Positions 44,005 through 54,955 of a DNA stretch of 64,000 nt are shown here, piece after piece (within the stretch, counting starts at the first letter, position 1; the number at the start of each line of letters is the position of its first letter). The notes below the pieces were generated by a model that was not told the origin of the DNA, ran no database searches, and saw nothing but the letters and a program-made list of their open reading frames with translations. A program made the translations under genes and the position numbers. This stretch comes from CAVWNR01 sp963756525 (GTDB lineage Bacteria > Actinomycetota > Actinomycetes > Mycobacteriales > Jatrophihabitantaceae), in the NCBI GenBank assembly GCA_963756525.1, contig CAVWNR010000006.1, positions 124,001 to 188,000 on the forward strand, in the 5' to 3' direction.

Positions 44005-45012
44005 ATGATCCGATACATCATCCGCCGCACGGCCGGCGGCGTCGTGGTCCTCGTGATCGTGAGCTTCCTGACGTTCCTGATCTTCCAGTTGGCGCCTGCC
44101 CTGTCGCACACCTCGCCGGTGTACTACTACACCGGAAAGGTCCCGCCGCAGGGCCCACAGCTGCAGTTGCTGATGCACCGCTTCGGGTTCGATTTGCCGT
44201 GGTACCAGCAGTACTGGCACTGGCTGCACGGAATCCTCTTCGGCCAGTCCATCACCGACGGAGTGAGCGCGCCGGTGCACTGCGGCGCGCCGTGCTTCGG
44301 CTACTCGTTCCGGCTCAATACCCTGGTCAGCACGCTGATCGTCCAGGCGCTGCCGGTGAGCATCAGCGTGATGATCGGCGCGGCGATCCTGTGGCTGATC
44401 GGCGGCGTCTTCGTCGGCGCGGTCTCCGGCCTCAAGCCCGGCTCCATTTTCGACCGGGCCGGAATGACCGCTGCGCTGGCCGGCGTCTCGCTGCCGATCT
44501 TCTTCACCGGCCCGCTGCTGCTGCTGATCTTCGAGTACGACCTGAAGTGGCTGCCCAACGTCGCCTACAAGGGCATCACCGAGGATCCGCTGCAGTGGTT
44601 CAAGAGCATGATCCTGCCGTGGGTCGCCCTAGCCTTCCTCTTCGCCGCGCTCTACGCCCGGCTCACCCGCGCCAGCGTGCTCGAGACGATGGGTGAGGAC
44701 TACATCCGCACAGCCAGGGCCAAAGGGCTGCCGCGCCGCACCGTCGTGACGAAGCATGCCCTGCGTTCGGCGCTGACGCCGGTCGTCACCATCTTCGGCA
44801 TGGACATCGGCACGCTGATCGGTAACACGATCATCACCGAGACGGTGTTCAACCTGCGCGGACTGGGCTACCTGTCCTACCAGGCCATCAAGCAGCAGGA
44901 CCTGCCTGTCATCATGGGCGTCACGCTCATCGCGGCCTTGGGACTGGTCGTGTCGAACATTCTCGTCGACGTGCTCTACGCGGTGGTCGACCCGCGGGTG
45001 AGCTACAGCTAG
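44005..45012 (+). CDS. Peptide-type ABC transporter permease (DppB-like)
   Basis: A 335-residue DppB/OppB permease. The N-terminus MIRYIIRRTAGGVVVLVIVS starts the first span; a large extracellular loop follows (about 35-110), then five helices. The EAA motif is in YIRTARAKGLPRRTVVTKHALRSAL, and RGLGYLSYQAIKQQDLP is typical. It partners with the DppC-like protein encoded ahead of the binding protein. Confidence 0.94.
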   Translation: MIRYIIRRTAGGVVVLVIVSFLTFLIFQLAPALSHTSPVYYYTGKVPPQGPQLQLLMHRFGFDLPWYQQYWHWLHGILFGQSITDGVSAPVHCGAPCFGYSFRLNTLVSTLIVQALPVSISVMIGAAILWLIGGVFVGAVSGLKPGSIFDRAGMTAALAGVSLPIFFTGPLLLLIFEYDLKWLPNVAYKGITEDPLQWFKSMILPWVALAFLFAALYARLTRASVLETMGEDYIRTARAKGLPRRTVVTKHALRSALTPVVTIFGMDIGTLIGNTIITETVFNLRGLGYLSYQAIKQQDLPVIMGVTLIAALGLVVSNILVDVLYAVVDPRVSYS

Positions 45013-45035
45013 CGCGGCATGGAAGCCGGCATGTC

Positions 45036-46124
<1,089 letters not shown>

Positions 46125-46140
46125 GCAGGAGAGGCAGCAG

Positions 46141-47362
<1,222 letters not shown>

Positions 47363-47364
<2 letters not shown>

Positions 47365-47412
47365 TGATCTCGGGCGGATCCGCGAGAACTCGCACATTCG
47401 CCCGAGATCATC
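47363..47412. terminator. Perfect 14-bp palindrome ending the peptide transporter operon
   Basis: GATGATCTCGGGCG (47363-47376) pairs exactly with 47399-47412 around a 22-nt loop; the left arm overlaps the last bases of the upstream stop codon. A further palindrome of its own sequence type, probably a terminator. Confidence 0.75.
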
Positions 47413-47432
47413 GGATGAGACGGTGCGCTGAC

Positions 47433-47438
47433 TAGGGT
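47433..47438 (+). promoter_or_regulatory. -10 element for mshB (leaderless)
   Basis: TAGGGT, 8 nt before the GTG at 47447; this supports 47447 over a TTG at 47438 as start. Confidence 0.5.
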
Positions 47439-47446
47439 TGGCCGAC

Positions 47447-48352
47447 GTGAGCGTTGATGGCCGCCGCCTGCTGCTGTTCCACGCCCACCCCGACGACGAG
47501 ACGATCACCTGCGGCGCGACCATGGCACGCTACGCCGCCGAGGGGGTACAGGTCGTGCTCGTCACCTCGACGCTGGGCGAAGAGGGCGAGGTCCTCGTCC
47601 CCGAGCTCGCCGGGCTCGCCGCCGATCAGGCCGACCAGCTCGGCGGCTACCGCATCGGCGAGCTGGCGGCGGCGATGAGCGCGCTGGGCGTCACCGACCA
47701 CCGCTTCCTCGGTGGGGCCGGCCGGTTCCGCGACAGCGGGATGATGGAGACGCCGGCCAACGCCCACCCGCGGGCGTTCTGGCAGGCCGCGACCCGGCCC
47801 GAGGTGTTCGCCGACGCCGTGTCGGCGGCGGTCGACGTGATCCGCGAGGTGCGCCCCCAGGTTGTCGTGACCTATGACCCGAACGGCGACTACGGCCATC
47901 CGGACCACATCATGACGCACCGGGTCGCCACGGCAGCCGTGGTCGCGGCCGACGACCCGACGCATCCCGGTGGCGAGCCCTGGACGGTCGCGAAGCTCTA
48001 CTGGACCGCCGTCCCGCGCTCGGTGCTGCGCGAGGGATTCGCGGTGCTGGCCGAGTCAGCGAGCAGGTTCTTCGGTGTCGACCGCGTCGAGGAACTGCCG
48101 TTCGGCGTCGACGACTCCGTAATCAGCACCGTCGTGGACGCGAGCGGGTTCGGCGACGCGAAGCACGCTGCCCTGCGGGCGCACGCGACTCAGATCACCG
48201 TCGACGGGCCGTTCTTCGCGCTCTCGAACCGGCTGGGCCGGGAGGTGCTCGCCCGCGAGTACTTCCGCCTCGCTCGCGGCGAGCCCCCCGGGAAGCGCGA
48301 CGACGCGGGGCGGGAGACCGATCTGTTCGCCGGCGTCGAGCTGGGCGCGTGA
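47447..48352 (+). CDS. mshB: GlcNAc-inositol deacetylase of mycothiol biosynthesis (MshB)
   Basis: A 301-residue zinc deacetylase of the PIG-L family that converts GlcNAc-Ins to GlcN-Ins. The zinc motif FHAHPDDETITCG lies at the N-terminus and the third ligand region YDPNGDYGHPDH in the middle. The alternative, the mycothiol-conjugate amidase Mca, is close in sequence; the size and the segment FLGGAGRFRDSGM favour MshB. Its stop overlaps the GTG of the next membrane protein gene. Implies that mycothiol is the main low-molecular-weight thiol here. Confidence 0.9.
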   Translation: MSVDGRRLLLFHAHPDDETITCGATMARYAAEGVQVVLVTSTLGEEGEVLVPELAGLAADQADQLGGYRIGELAAAMSALGVTDHRFLGGAGRFRDSGMMETPANAHPRAFWQAATRPEVFADAVSAAVDVIREVRPQVVVTYDPNGDYGHPDHIMTHRVATAAVVAADDPTHPGGEPWTVAKLYWTAVPRSVLREGFAVLAESASRFFGVDRVEELPFGVDDSVISTVVDASGFGDAKHAALRAHATQITVDGPFFALSNRLGREVLAREYFRLARGEPPGKRDDAGRETDLFAGVELGA

Positions 48353-48801
48353 GCAGCCGTCCACCAGCACCGCCGCCCGGACGGCAGCGCGATGCCGGCG
48401 CGCCGGCGCCGGTGCCGCGGCCCGGGCGGATACATCCGCTGGACGTGGCCGGCGTTGTGCTGCTCTGCCTGGTGGCGATCCTCGCCGGGATCTGGGCGAT
48501 CCTGCTCTCGCCGCTGCACATCGGCACCGCGATCGTGCCGGTGACGGTGCTGGTGGCGATCGTCGCCAACATCGCGCTGCCGACGCTGGCGCGGCGGCTG
48601 ATCGACTCGACCGTCGCCGCCGCGCTGCCCTACCTCGCCTGGCTCGCCACGGTCATCGTGCTCGGCCTGCTGCCGCGCCCGTCCGGCGACGTGCTGCTGC
48701 CCGGCGGCGGGATCCAGCAGGTGGTCTCGCTCGGGATGCTGCTCGCCGGGGTGCTGGCGGGTGCGGTGACGCTCGGCGTGGCGGGCCCGCGCCGGCGCTG
48801 A
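48349..48801 (+). CDS. Membrane protein downstream of mshB (DUF6113-like)
   Basis: A 150-residue protein with a Pro/Arg-rich N-terminus and four membrane helices (about residues 27-50, 58-78, 84-104, 122-143). It starts with GTG inside the mshB stop codon (GTGA), so translation is coupled. Small membrane proteins occupy this place in many actinomycetes. Function unknown; the family name is given from position and topology. Confidence 0.72.
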   Translation: MSSRPPAPPPGRQRDAGAPAPVPRPGRIHPLDVAGVVLLCLVAILAGIWAILLSPLHIGTAIVPVTVLVAIVANIALPTLARRLIDSTVAAALPYLAWLATVIVLGLLPRPSGDVLLPGGGIQQVVSLGMLLAGVLAGAVTLGVAGPRRR

Positions 48802-48815
48802 CCGCTCCGCGACGG

Positions 48816-49772
48816 TCAGCCCGTCGATGCCGGGTCGAGGCGATAGCGGTAGTCGTGGTGGTGCCAGTAGCCGAGCCCGGTGTAGAGCCGCAGCGCCGGC
48901 TCGTTGGTCGTGGCCACCTGCAGGTAGCTGCGAGTCGCGCTCTGCGCCGAGCCCCACCGCCACAATGCCGCCATCAACGCGGTGGCGAGCCCCTGACGTC
49001 GATGGCCGGGGACGACCTCGACCAGGGTGATGCCGAGCCACCCGTCGTCCACCGCGCCACGTCCGACGGCGACCGTGCGACCGTCGAGTCGAACGCGCGC
49101 GAACGCCACGCGCTCGTGCCGGAGGAGCAGGTCGCGGGCCGTCGGCGGCAGGGTGCCGTCGCGGACGACCGCCAGCCAGGCATCGTCGGGCCGCTCGTCG
49201 ATGTCCACCGGGTCCACCGCGGTGGCAGGCGCGGCCCGCGCCTGGAGCACGTCGAGCCGCGCGACGAGCACCTGCACGTCCACCTGTACCGGCCACCCGC
49301 GCTGGTCGAGCCCGCCGTCGAGCAGCCGCCGCGCCGGCAGCGGCACCTGCATGCGCAGCGGCAGCCCCCGCTCGGCGTACCAGACGCGGGCTGCGGCCAA
49401 GGCATCGTCGAGCGGGCGGTCGAGCTGCCGGCCGGGGAGCACTGAATTGGCGCGGCCGGTGAATCCGCCGTTCGCGCGCAGCGTCCAGCCGCCGAGCTCC
49501 GCGGTCTCGGCCGCACGCCAGCCGCGCGCGCAGGTCCGCTCCAGGGCCAGGATGTCGGCGGTGGACGGCTCGACGAGCCGGGCGTGCGCCACCTGGAAGA
49601 GCGGCATCCACACCGGATCGCCGGACGCGTCGATCAGCGCGGTGTCCGAGTCGAGGTCGAGCAGGTCGCCCACCGTGTCGGCGAAGGCCAGGCGGCCCGG
49701 CTCGTCGCCGGGGACCGCGCACCGGACGACGACCCGCCGCCCCACCCACCCACGCTCAAGCACGGACGGCAT
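48816..49772 (-). CDS. GNAT-family N-acetyltransferase
   Basis: A 318-residue protein. The C-terminal third is a clear GNAT domain with acetyl-CoA loop VEVVPGHRRQGLATALMAAL and NEPALRLYTGLGYWHHHDY. The N-terminal part (about 60-200) looks like a diverged second GNAT fold, including ETAELGGWTLRANGGFTGRANS. A similar gene lies beside the ferredoxin gene in other actinomycetes. Substrate unknown; it is not MshD by any motif I can see, though mshB is near. Confidence 0.82.
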   Translation of the reverse strand: MPSVLERGWVGRRVVVRCAVPGDEPGRLAFADTVGDLLDLDSDTALIDASGDPVWMPLFQVAHARLVEPSTADILALERTCARGWRAAETAELGGWTLRANGGFTGRANSVLPGRQLDRPLDDALAAARVWYAERGLPLRMQVPLPARRLLDGGLDQRGWPVQVDVQVLVARLDVLQARAAPATAVDPVDIDERPDDAWLAVVRDGTLPPTARDLLLRHERVAFARVRLDGRTVAVGRGAVDDGWLGITLVEVVPGHRRQGLATALMAALWRWGSAQSATRSYLQVATTNEPALRLYTGLGYWHHHDYRYRLDPASTG

Positions 49773-49824
49773 ACTAGGCGTGTTGGCGCCAGACCATGCT
49801 CCACACCTCGCCCGGAGGACCGCA

Positions 49825-50151
49825 GTGACCTATGTGATCGCCGAGCCATGCGTCGACGTGCTGGACAAGGCGTGCGTCGAGGAGTGTCCGGTCGACTGCA
49901 TCTACGAGGGCGGCCGGATGCTCTACATCCACCCGGATGAGTGCGTCGACTGCGGCGCGTGCGAGCCGGTCTGTCCGGTCGAAGCGATCTTCTACGAGGA
50001 CGACCTGCCCGACAAGTGGCGCGACTACACCCAGGCCAACGTCGACTTCTTCGACGACCTCGGCTCGCCGGGCGGCGCGTCCAAGCTGGGCAAGATCGAC
50101 AAGGACGTGCCGCTCGTCGCCGCCCTGCCGCGGCAAGCCGCCGACCACTAG
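49825..50151 (+). CDS. fdxA: 7Fe ferredoxin (FdxA)
   Basis: A 108-residue ferredoxin with a [3Fe-4S] and a [4Fe-4S] cluster. The N-terminus YVIAEPCVDVLDKACVEEC lacks one Cys of a standard 4Fe motif as in FdxA/FdxC; the second motif CVDCGACEPVC is complete. GTG start behind CCCGGAGGACC. Divergent from the GNAT gene and convergent with the next, with a small hairpin between stops. Confidence 0.95.
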   Translation: MTYVIAEPCVDVLDKACVEECPVDCIYEGGRMLYIHPDECVDCGACEPVCPVEAIFYEDDLPDKWRDYTQANVDFFDDLGSPGGASKLGKIDKDVPLVAALPRQAADH

Positions 50152-50152
50152 G

Positions 50153-50200
50153 CGCTTTTGGCATGATGGGGCCGGATAGGGTCCCAAACTGCCAAAACCG
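50153..50200. terminator. Hairpin between fdxA and the converging gene
   Basis: TTTTGGCA (50156-50163) pairs with TGCCAAAA (50190-50197). The A/T runs at the ends give a U-tract for either strand, so it can act as a bidirectional intrinsic terminator. Confidence 0.6.
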
Positions 50201-51016
50201 TTAGTGGTGCAGGGTGGCCACCACCGCTCCCGCGGGCGCCGTCGGCGCGTCGCGCCAGCCTTTCGCGCGGGTCCACTGCTTGCCCGCATACCCGACCGAG
50301 TCGATGCCGAGTCGGTCGGCGTTGGCGACGAACCAGGCGGTGGTGGCCCACGACGCGCCCGGGACGGCAACCGTGCTCGCGGTGGTCATCGGTGGGTTGA
50401 CCGGCAGATCATCGCTCACCTGCTGCCCGGTCGCCTGGGCGGTCGCCACCTGTGACGGCGTGGGGAAGTAGCAGCTGATCCCGGTCGGTGCCTTGCCGGT
50501 GAACGCGTCGGCCAGCGCCTGCGCCTCCGCCTCGTGCTGTGCGTAGAGGCTGCCGTCGGCCGACACCTGGACCTGCTGGATGGTGTCGGCCAGATCGGCG
50601 CTCTGCCAGTCCGGGATCTTCACCAGCGCGTCCAGGAACTTCCCGGTGGCGTAGCGGACGTCGCTGAGCTGCTCCTCGGTTCCCCAGCCTTGTGAGGGGC
50701 GCTGCTGCAGCACGCCGACCGAATCCCGATCGCCGGCGCCCGAAGCCAGATTGCGGATCTTGCTCTCCTGCAGCGCCGCGGCCAGCGCCAGCACTGCCGC
50801 CCGTTCCGGGAGGTTGCGCTGCAGCACGACGCCGACCATGGTCGACGCGGTGGCGGCCTGGTCGTTGTCGATCTGGAACCGGCCGACCGTGCACCCGACG
50901 AAGCGGGTGTTGCCCTGCCACGTGTGCAGCAGCGCCCGCGCGCCGAGTACCACGACCACCGCCGCCAGCACGACGACGAGCGCGGCGATCAGCCCTCGAC
51001 GGGCGGCGCTCCGCAT
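50201..51016 (-). CDS. Membrane-anchored secreted protein of unknown function
   Basis: A 271-residue protein with an N-terminal signal-anchor (about residues 9-28, LIAALVVVLAAVVVVLGARAL) and an extracellular remainder. The segment AALALAAALQESKIRNLASG-like region and VGVLQQRPSQGWGTEEQL recall lysozyme-like folds, and two Cys could form a disulfide. Similar genes beside dapD in actinomycetes are annotated only as hypothetical. It starts 4 bp after the dapD stop on the same strand. Confidence 0.72.
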   Translation of the reverse strand: MRSAARRGLIAALVVVLAAVVVVLGARALLHTWQGNTRFVGCTVGRFQIDNDQAATASTMVGVVLQRNLPERAAVLALAAALQESKIRNLASGAGDRDSVGVLQQRPSQGWGTEEQLSDVRYATGKFLDALVKIPDWQSADLADTIQQVQVSADGSLYAQHEAEAQALADAFTGKAPTGISCYFPTPSQVATAQATGQQVSDDLPVNPPMTTASTVAVPGASWATTAWFVANADRLGIDSVGYAGKQWTRAKGWRDAPTAPAGAVVATLHH

Positions 51017-51020
51017 GGCG

Positions 51021-51965
51021 TCAGGCGTTGGCGTGCAGCGCCGCGTTCAGCTCGGTTCCGGTGCCCGAGCGGGAACGTGCCTCCAGCGCGCCGGTGACAC
51101 TGTTGCGCCAGAACTGCAGGCCGGCCATGCCGGAGAGGGTCGCCGCCTTCGCCACCGTCCCGTCCGCCAGCGTGATCTTCGAGCCGGCGGTGACGTAGCA
51201 GCCGGCCTCGACGACGCAGTCGTCGCCGAGCGAGATGCCGATCCCGGCGTTCGCGCCGATCAGGCACCGCTCGCCGATGCTGATCCGCTCCTTGCCGCCG
51301 CCCGACAGCGTGCCCATGATCGACGCCCCACCGCCGACGTCGGAGCCGTCGCCGACGACCACGCCGGCCGACACCCGCCCCTCGATCATCGACGCGCCGA
51401 GCGTCCCGGCGTTGTAGTTGACGAACCCCTCGTGCATGACGGTGGTTCCTTCGGCGAGGTGCGCGCCGAGCCGCACCCGGTCGGCGTCGGCGATCCGGAC
51501 GGCCGTGGGCACCACGTAGTCGGTCATCCGCGGGAACTTGTCGATGCCGAAGACCTGCACGGTCCCGTGCCGGCGCAGCGCGAGCCGGGTCTGCTCGAAG
51601 CGCTCGACCGCGCACGGACCCAGCGACGTCCACACGACGTTGGGCAGCACGGCGAAGATGCCGTCGAGGTTCAGCTCGTTCGGTGCGACGAGCCGGTGCG
51701 ACAACAGGTGCAGGCGGAGGTAGCCGTCGGACGTGTCGGCCGGCGGGGCGTCCAGGTCGACGTCGCAGCGCACCACCTGCAACCGCACGCCGCGCTCGGC
51801 GACGCCCTCCTTGCGCCCGGTGAGGGTGGCCAGCTCGTGCGGCGCGGAAGCCGTGGACGGCGCTCTGCCGAGCGCCGGCGCCGGGAACCAGGTGTCCAGC
51901 ACGGTGCCGGTCGTGGTGGTCGTCGCGAGGCCGAAGCCCCAGGCACGTCTGTCCACGGGCGACAC
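51021..51965 (-). CDS. dapD: Tetrahydrodipicolinate N-succinyltransferase (actinobacterial DapD)
   Basis: A 314-residue enzyme for the first committed succinylase step of DAP/lysine synthesis. The N-terminal domain (TWFPAPALG and so on) precedes a left-handed beta-helix of hexapeptide repeats (for example ISIGERCLIGANAGIGISLG, DDCVVEAGCYVTAG). The GTG start gives SPVDRRAWGFGLAT. Divergent from dapE with a 32-bp gap, so the two lysine genes can be co-regulated. Confidence 0.94.
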   Translation of the reverse strand: MSPVDRRAWGFGLATTTTTGTVLDTWFPAPALGRAPSTASAPHELATLTGRKEGVAERGVRLQVVRCDVDLDAPPADTSDGYLRLHLLSHRLVAPNELNLDGIFAVLPNVVWTSLGPCAVERFEQTRLALRRHGTVQVFGIDKFPRMTDYVVPTAVRIADADRVRLGAHLAEGTTVMHEGFVNYNAGTLGASMIEGRVSAGVVVGDGSDVGGGASIMGTLSGGGKERISIGERCLIGANAGIGISLGDDCVVEAGCYVTAGSKITLADGTVAKAATLSGMAGLQFWRNSVTGALEARSRSGTGTELNAALHANA

Positions 51966-51983
51966 AGTAATCGGCCCGCCGCG

Positions 51984-51989
51984 TAGCCT
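51984..51989 (+). promoter_or_regulatory. -10 element for dapE (leaderless)
   Basis: TAGCCT, 8 nt before the dapE GTG. Confidence 0.5.
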
Positions 51990-51997
51990 GCGCAGAC

Positions 51998-53065
51998 GTG
52001 CTGGATCTTTCCGTGGACGGCGGCGCGCTCACCGCCGCGCTGGTCGACGTGGTATCGGTGTCGGGGGACGAGGCCCAGCTGACCGATCTCGTCGAGGCCG
52101 CGCTGCGCCGCTACCCGGCACTCGTCGTCGAGCGCGACGGGAATGTCGTGCTGGCCCGGACCACGCTCGGACGGGCCCGGCGGGTGGCGCTGGCCGGCCA
52201 CCTCGACACCGTGCCGATCGCCGGCAACCTGCCGTGCCGGGTCGACGGCGACCGGCTCTACGGCTGCGGCACGTCGGACATGAAGTCGGGTGTCGCCGTG
52301 CAACTGCGGCTGGCCCACCTCGTCGGCAGCGGTGCGCTCGCGCCGGGCGTGGACCTGCTCTGGGTCTACTACGACTGCGAGGAGGTCGAGGCAGAACGCA
52401 ACGGGCTCGGCCGGGTGGCCCGGGAGCGGGCGGACACGCTGCGCGCCGATCTCGCGATCCTCCTCGAACCCACCCGCTGCCTGGTCGAGGGCGGCTGCCA
52501 GGGCACGCTGCGCGCGGCCGTGCGCACCTCCGGGCGGCGGGCGCACAGCGCACGGTCGTGGCTCGGCGAGAACGCGATCCACGCCCTCGCCCCGGCGCTG
52601 CAGCGGCTCGCCGGCTACCAGGCGCGCACCGTCCAGGTCGAGGGGCTCACCTACCGGGAGGGCCTCAACGCGGTGTTCATCGACGGTGGCGTGGCCGGCA
52701 ACGTCATCCCCGACGCGGCTGAGCTCACCGTCAACTACCGCTTCGCCCCCGACCGCAGCGCGGCGGACGCCGGGGCGCACGTGCGCGAGGTCTTCGACGG
52801 GTTCGACGTCGAGATCGTCGACTCCGCGCCGGGGGCCCGTCCGGGGCTGGACGCGCCGCTCGCGCAGGCGATGGTGGCCGCCGTGGGGGGCGAGCCGCAG
52901 GCCAAGCTGGGCTGGACGGACGTGGCCCGCTTCGGCGAGCTGGGCATCCCGGCAGTGAACTTCGGGCCGGGCGACCCGAATCTGGCGCACACCCGCGACG
53001 AGCACGTCGAGTTGGCGAAGGTGGCCGAGGCCGAGGTGGCACTGATCCGCTTCCTGCGCGGCTGA
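51998..53065 (+). CDS. dapE: Succinyl-diaminopimelate desuccinylase
   Basis: A 355-residue M20-family zinc hydrolase. Metal-site motifs: AGHLDTVPIAG (His, Asp), GCGTSDMKSGVAV (bridging Asp), WVYYDCEEVEAERNGLG (catalytic Glu pair) and the dimerisation-domain segment GRRAHSARSWLGENAIHAL. Releases succinate to give LL-DAP. With DapD it forms the succinylase branch; the transaminase step may be filled by the 38.5-kb aminotransferase or one elsewhere. Confidence 0.95.
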   Translation: MLDLSVDGGALTAALVDVVSVSGDEAQLTDLVEAALRRYPALVVERDGNVVLARTTLGRARRVALAGHLDTVPIAGNLPCRVDGDRLYGCGTSDMKSGVAVQLRLAHLVGSGALAPGVDLLWVYYDCEEVEAERNGLGRVARERADTLRADLAILLEPTRCLVEGGCQGTLRAAVRTSGRRAHSARSWLGENAIHALAPALQRLAGYQARTVQVEGLTYREGLNAVFIDGGVAGNVIPDAAELTVNYRFAPDRSAADAGAHVREVFDGFDVEIVDSAPGARPGLDAPLAQAMVAAVGGEPQAKLGWTDVARFGELGIPAVNFGPGDPNLAHTRDEHVELAKVAEAEVALIRFLRG

Positions 53066-53087
53066 CCAGCACTGCGGCGCAACCGGC

Positions 53088-53093
53088 TAGCGT
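53088..53093 (+). promoter_or_regulatory. -10 element for the first LOG gene (leaderless)
   Basis: TAGCGT, 7 nt before the ATG at 53101. Confidence 0.5.
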
Positions 53094-53100
53094 TTCGGGT

Positions 53101-53907
53101 ATGGCGACCGCGGACGGTCCGGACGAGCGGCAACGCGGTCCGGTCATCGTCCGCCGTAGGCAGATCGCGCCCGGCACCACCGATCAGCGGTTGCTCGACT
53201 CGCGCGGCCCGTCGGACTGGGTGCACACCGACCCGTGGCGGGTGCTGCGCATCCAGAGCGAGTTCGTGGAGGGTTTCGGCCTGCTCGCTGAGCTGCCGCG
53301 GGCGGTGTCCGTGTTCGGGTCGGCGCGTACGGCGCGTGACAATCCCGAGTACGCGGCGGCTCGCCAACTCGGCGCCGCGCTCGCCCGGGCGGGGTTCGCC
53401 GTGATCACCGGCGGTGGACCGGGTGCGATGGAGGCCGTGAACCGGGGCGCCTCCGAGGCCGGTGGAGTCTCGGTCGGGCTCGGCATCGAGCTGCCGTTCG
53501 AGAGCCGGCTCAACGACTGGGTCGACCTCGGCGTCAACTTCCGCTACTTCTTCGCTCGCAAGACGATGTTCGTCAAGTACGCCCAGGCGTTCGTGATCAT
53601 GCCGGGTGGCTTCGGCACGCTGGACGAGCTGTTCGAGGCGCTGACGTTGGTGCAGACCCGCAAGGTGACCCGATTCCCGGTGATCCTCTACGGCAGCCGG
53701 TACTGGTCCGGGCTGGTCGAGTGGATCCGGGGGACGGCGCTCCCGGCCGGAAAGATCGGCCGGGCCGACCCGGACCTGCTGACGGTCACCGACGACGTCG
53801 ACGAGATCGTCGCCCGGATCGTCGATGCGAGCGACGCCCGCTCCGCGCAAGCCGACGCCGAGGCGCGGATGCAGGAGCAGGACGCCGGCACGCACGACGC
53901 CCAATAG
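53101..53907 (+). CDS. LOG-family protein, first of a pair
   Basis: A 268-residue Rossmann-fold protein with VITGGGPGAMEAVNRGA and MPGGFGTLDELFEALT, the P-G-G-x-G-T-x-x-E motif of the LOG/lysine-decarboxylase-like family; known members release cytokinin bases from nucleoside monophosphates. It carries about 60 extra N-terminal residues (RQIAPGTTDQRLLDSRGPSD) typical of the longer bacterial subfamily. The biological substrate in actinomycetes is not settled. The next gene is a second, shorter LOG protein. Confidence 0.88.
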   Translation: MATADGPDERQRGPVIVRRRQIAPGTTDQRLLDSRGPSDWVHTDPWRVLRIQSEFVEGFGLLAELPRAVSVFGSARTARDNPEYAAARQLGAALARAGFAVITGGGPGAMEAVNRGASEAGGVSVGLGIELPFESRLNDWVDLGVNFRYFFARKTMFVKYAQAFVIMPGGFGTLDELFEALTLVQTRKVTRFPVILYGSRYWSGLVEWIRGTALPAGKIGRADPDLLTVTDDVDEIVARIVDASDARSAQADAEARMQEQDAGTHDAQ

Positions 53908-53910
53908 GGT
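53905..53910 (+). promoter_or_regulatory. -10 element for the second LOG gene (leaderless)
   Basis: TAGGGT, 7 nt before the ATG at 53918. Its TAG is also the stop codon of the first LOG gene. Confidence 0.45.
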
Positions 53911-53917
53911 GCCGGTG

Positions 53918-54517
53918 ATGGCGTCGATTTGCGTGTTCTGCGCGTCGTCGGAGCAAATCGACGGCGACTACCTGCTGCTCGCCGAGCAGGTCGGCACGCG
54001 CATCGCCAAGCTCGGTCACACGCTGGTCTACGGCGGCGGCCGGGTGTCGATGATGGGTGCGGTGGCCAGGGCGGCCCGGGTCGGCGGAACGCGCACCGTC
54101 GGTGTGATCCCGCACGGCCTGGTCGGCGCGGAGATCGCCGACGCCGACTCGGCCGAGCTCGTCGTGGTCGAGACGATGCGCGAGCGCAAGCGGATCATGG
54201 ACGAGCGGGCCGACGCGTTCCTGGCCCTGCCCGGCGGCATCGGCACGTTCGAGGAGCTCTTCGAGGTGTGGACGGCCGGCTACCTGGGCATGCACGACAA
54301 GCCGGTGATCGTTCTGGACCCGGACGGCTTCTACGGCCCGCTCTGGCGCTTCCTCGAGGACCTGCGCGAGCGCGGGTTCGTCCACCAGGCGGCGCTGGAC
54401 CATCTGCACCGCGCCGGCACCCTCGACGACGCGTTCGCCGTCATCGACGCTCCCGCAGAGCGGCCAGCCACTCGTCGCGGGCGACCCACAAGGGGGCCAG
54501 GTCGTAGACCAGGGTGA
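53918..54517 (+). CDS. LOG-family protein, second of a pair (Rv1205-like)
   Basis: A 199-residue protein starting ASICVFCASSEQID, with VYGGGRVSMMGAVARA, the active-site MRERKRIMDERADAF and LPGGIGTFEELFEVWT. Size and position match M. tuberculosis Rv1205, a phosphoribohydrolase that makes cytokinins. Its last 26 codons (Arg/Pro-rich, ATRRGRPTRGPGRRPG) overlap the 3' end of the converging gene; the conserved fold ends before the overlap. Confidence 0.9.
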   Translation: MASICVFCASSEQIDGDYLLLAEQVGTRIAKLGHTLVYGGGRVSMMGAVARAARVGGTRTVGVIPHGLVGAEIADADSAELVVVETMRERKRIMDERADAFLALPGGIGTFEELFEVWTAGYLGMHDKPVIVLDPDGFYGPLWRFLEDLRERGFVHQAALDHLHRAGTLDDAFAVIDAPAERPATRRGRPTRGPGRRPG

Positions 54518-54923
54518 ACCGCAGACGGCTGGGCGGCACCCCACGAGCAACCACGGCCAGCGCGCGCTTGCCGGGGATCAGCGTGTGCGGCACCGTCGCC
54601 GCGGCGCCCCACAGCGCATCGTCGTGCCGGACGCGCGTCGGCAGTCCGTGCCCGTCCACGCTGAGCAGGCCGGGCTCGCTGCGGACCGTCTCGGGCGGGA
54701 ACTCGACGACGCTGGCGTGCCGGAAGGCACGATCCCGCTCGTCGGCGAGCAGCCCGGCCAGGTCCGCCGGCGCGAGGCTGGTCCGGACGGATACGTACGG
54801 GCCGTCCGGGTCGCTCGCCGTGCCGTATCCCAGCGTGACGCTGCCGGACTCGCTCGCGACCAGCCATCCCGGCAGGTCCGGCGCGGCGAGCCCGACCACC
54901 GGGGTGAACGCGCCATGCCGCAC
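54441..54923 (-). CDS. Hypothetical protein
   Basis: A 160-residue soluble protein starting RHGAFTPVVGLAAPDLPGW. It alternates short beta-like segments (SVTLGYGTASDPDG, YVSVRTSLAPADL) with LRFTLVYDLAPLWVARDEW at the C-terminus. No family recognised. GTG 54923 is chosen because the frame upstream is very Arg/Pro-rich and overlaps the promoter of the next gene. It overlaps the second LOG gene by 77 bp tail to tail; both show normal codon use up to the overlap. Confidence 0.7.
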   Translation of the reverse strand: MRHGAFTPVVGLAAPDLPGWLVASESGSVTLGYGTASDPDGPYVSVRTSLAPADLAGLLADERDRAFRHASVVEFPPETVRSEPGLLSVDGHGLPTRVRHDDALWGAAATVPHTLIPGKRALAVVARGVPPSRLRFTLVYDLAPLWVARDEWLAALRERR

Positions 54924-54955
54924 GTTTCCATCCTGCCGCGTGCCACCATCGAGGC

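Noticed and set aside
48816..49772. Mycothiol synthase MshD
   Set aside because: Two GNAT-like halves and nearness to mshB are suggestive, but no MshD-specific segment was recognised and the usual neighbour here is an unrelated GNAT.
50201..51016. Heavy-metal transporter, as similar proteins are sometimes annotated
   Set aside because: There is one signal-anchor and no transport-type membrane domain or metal motif.
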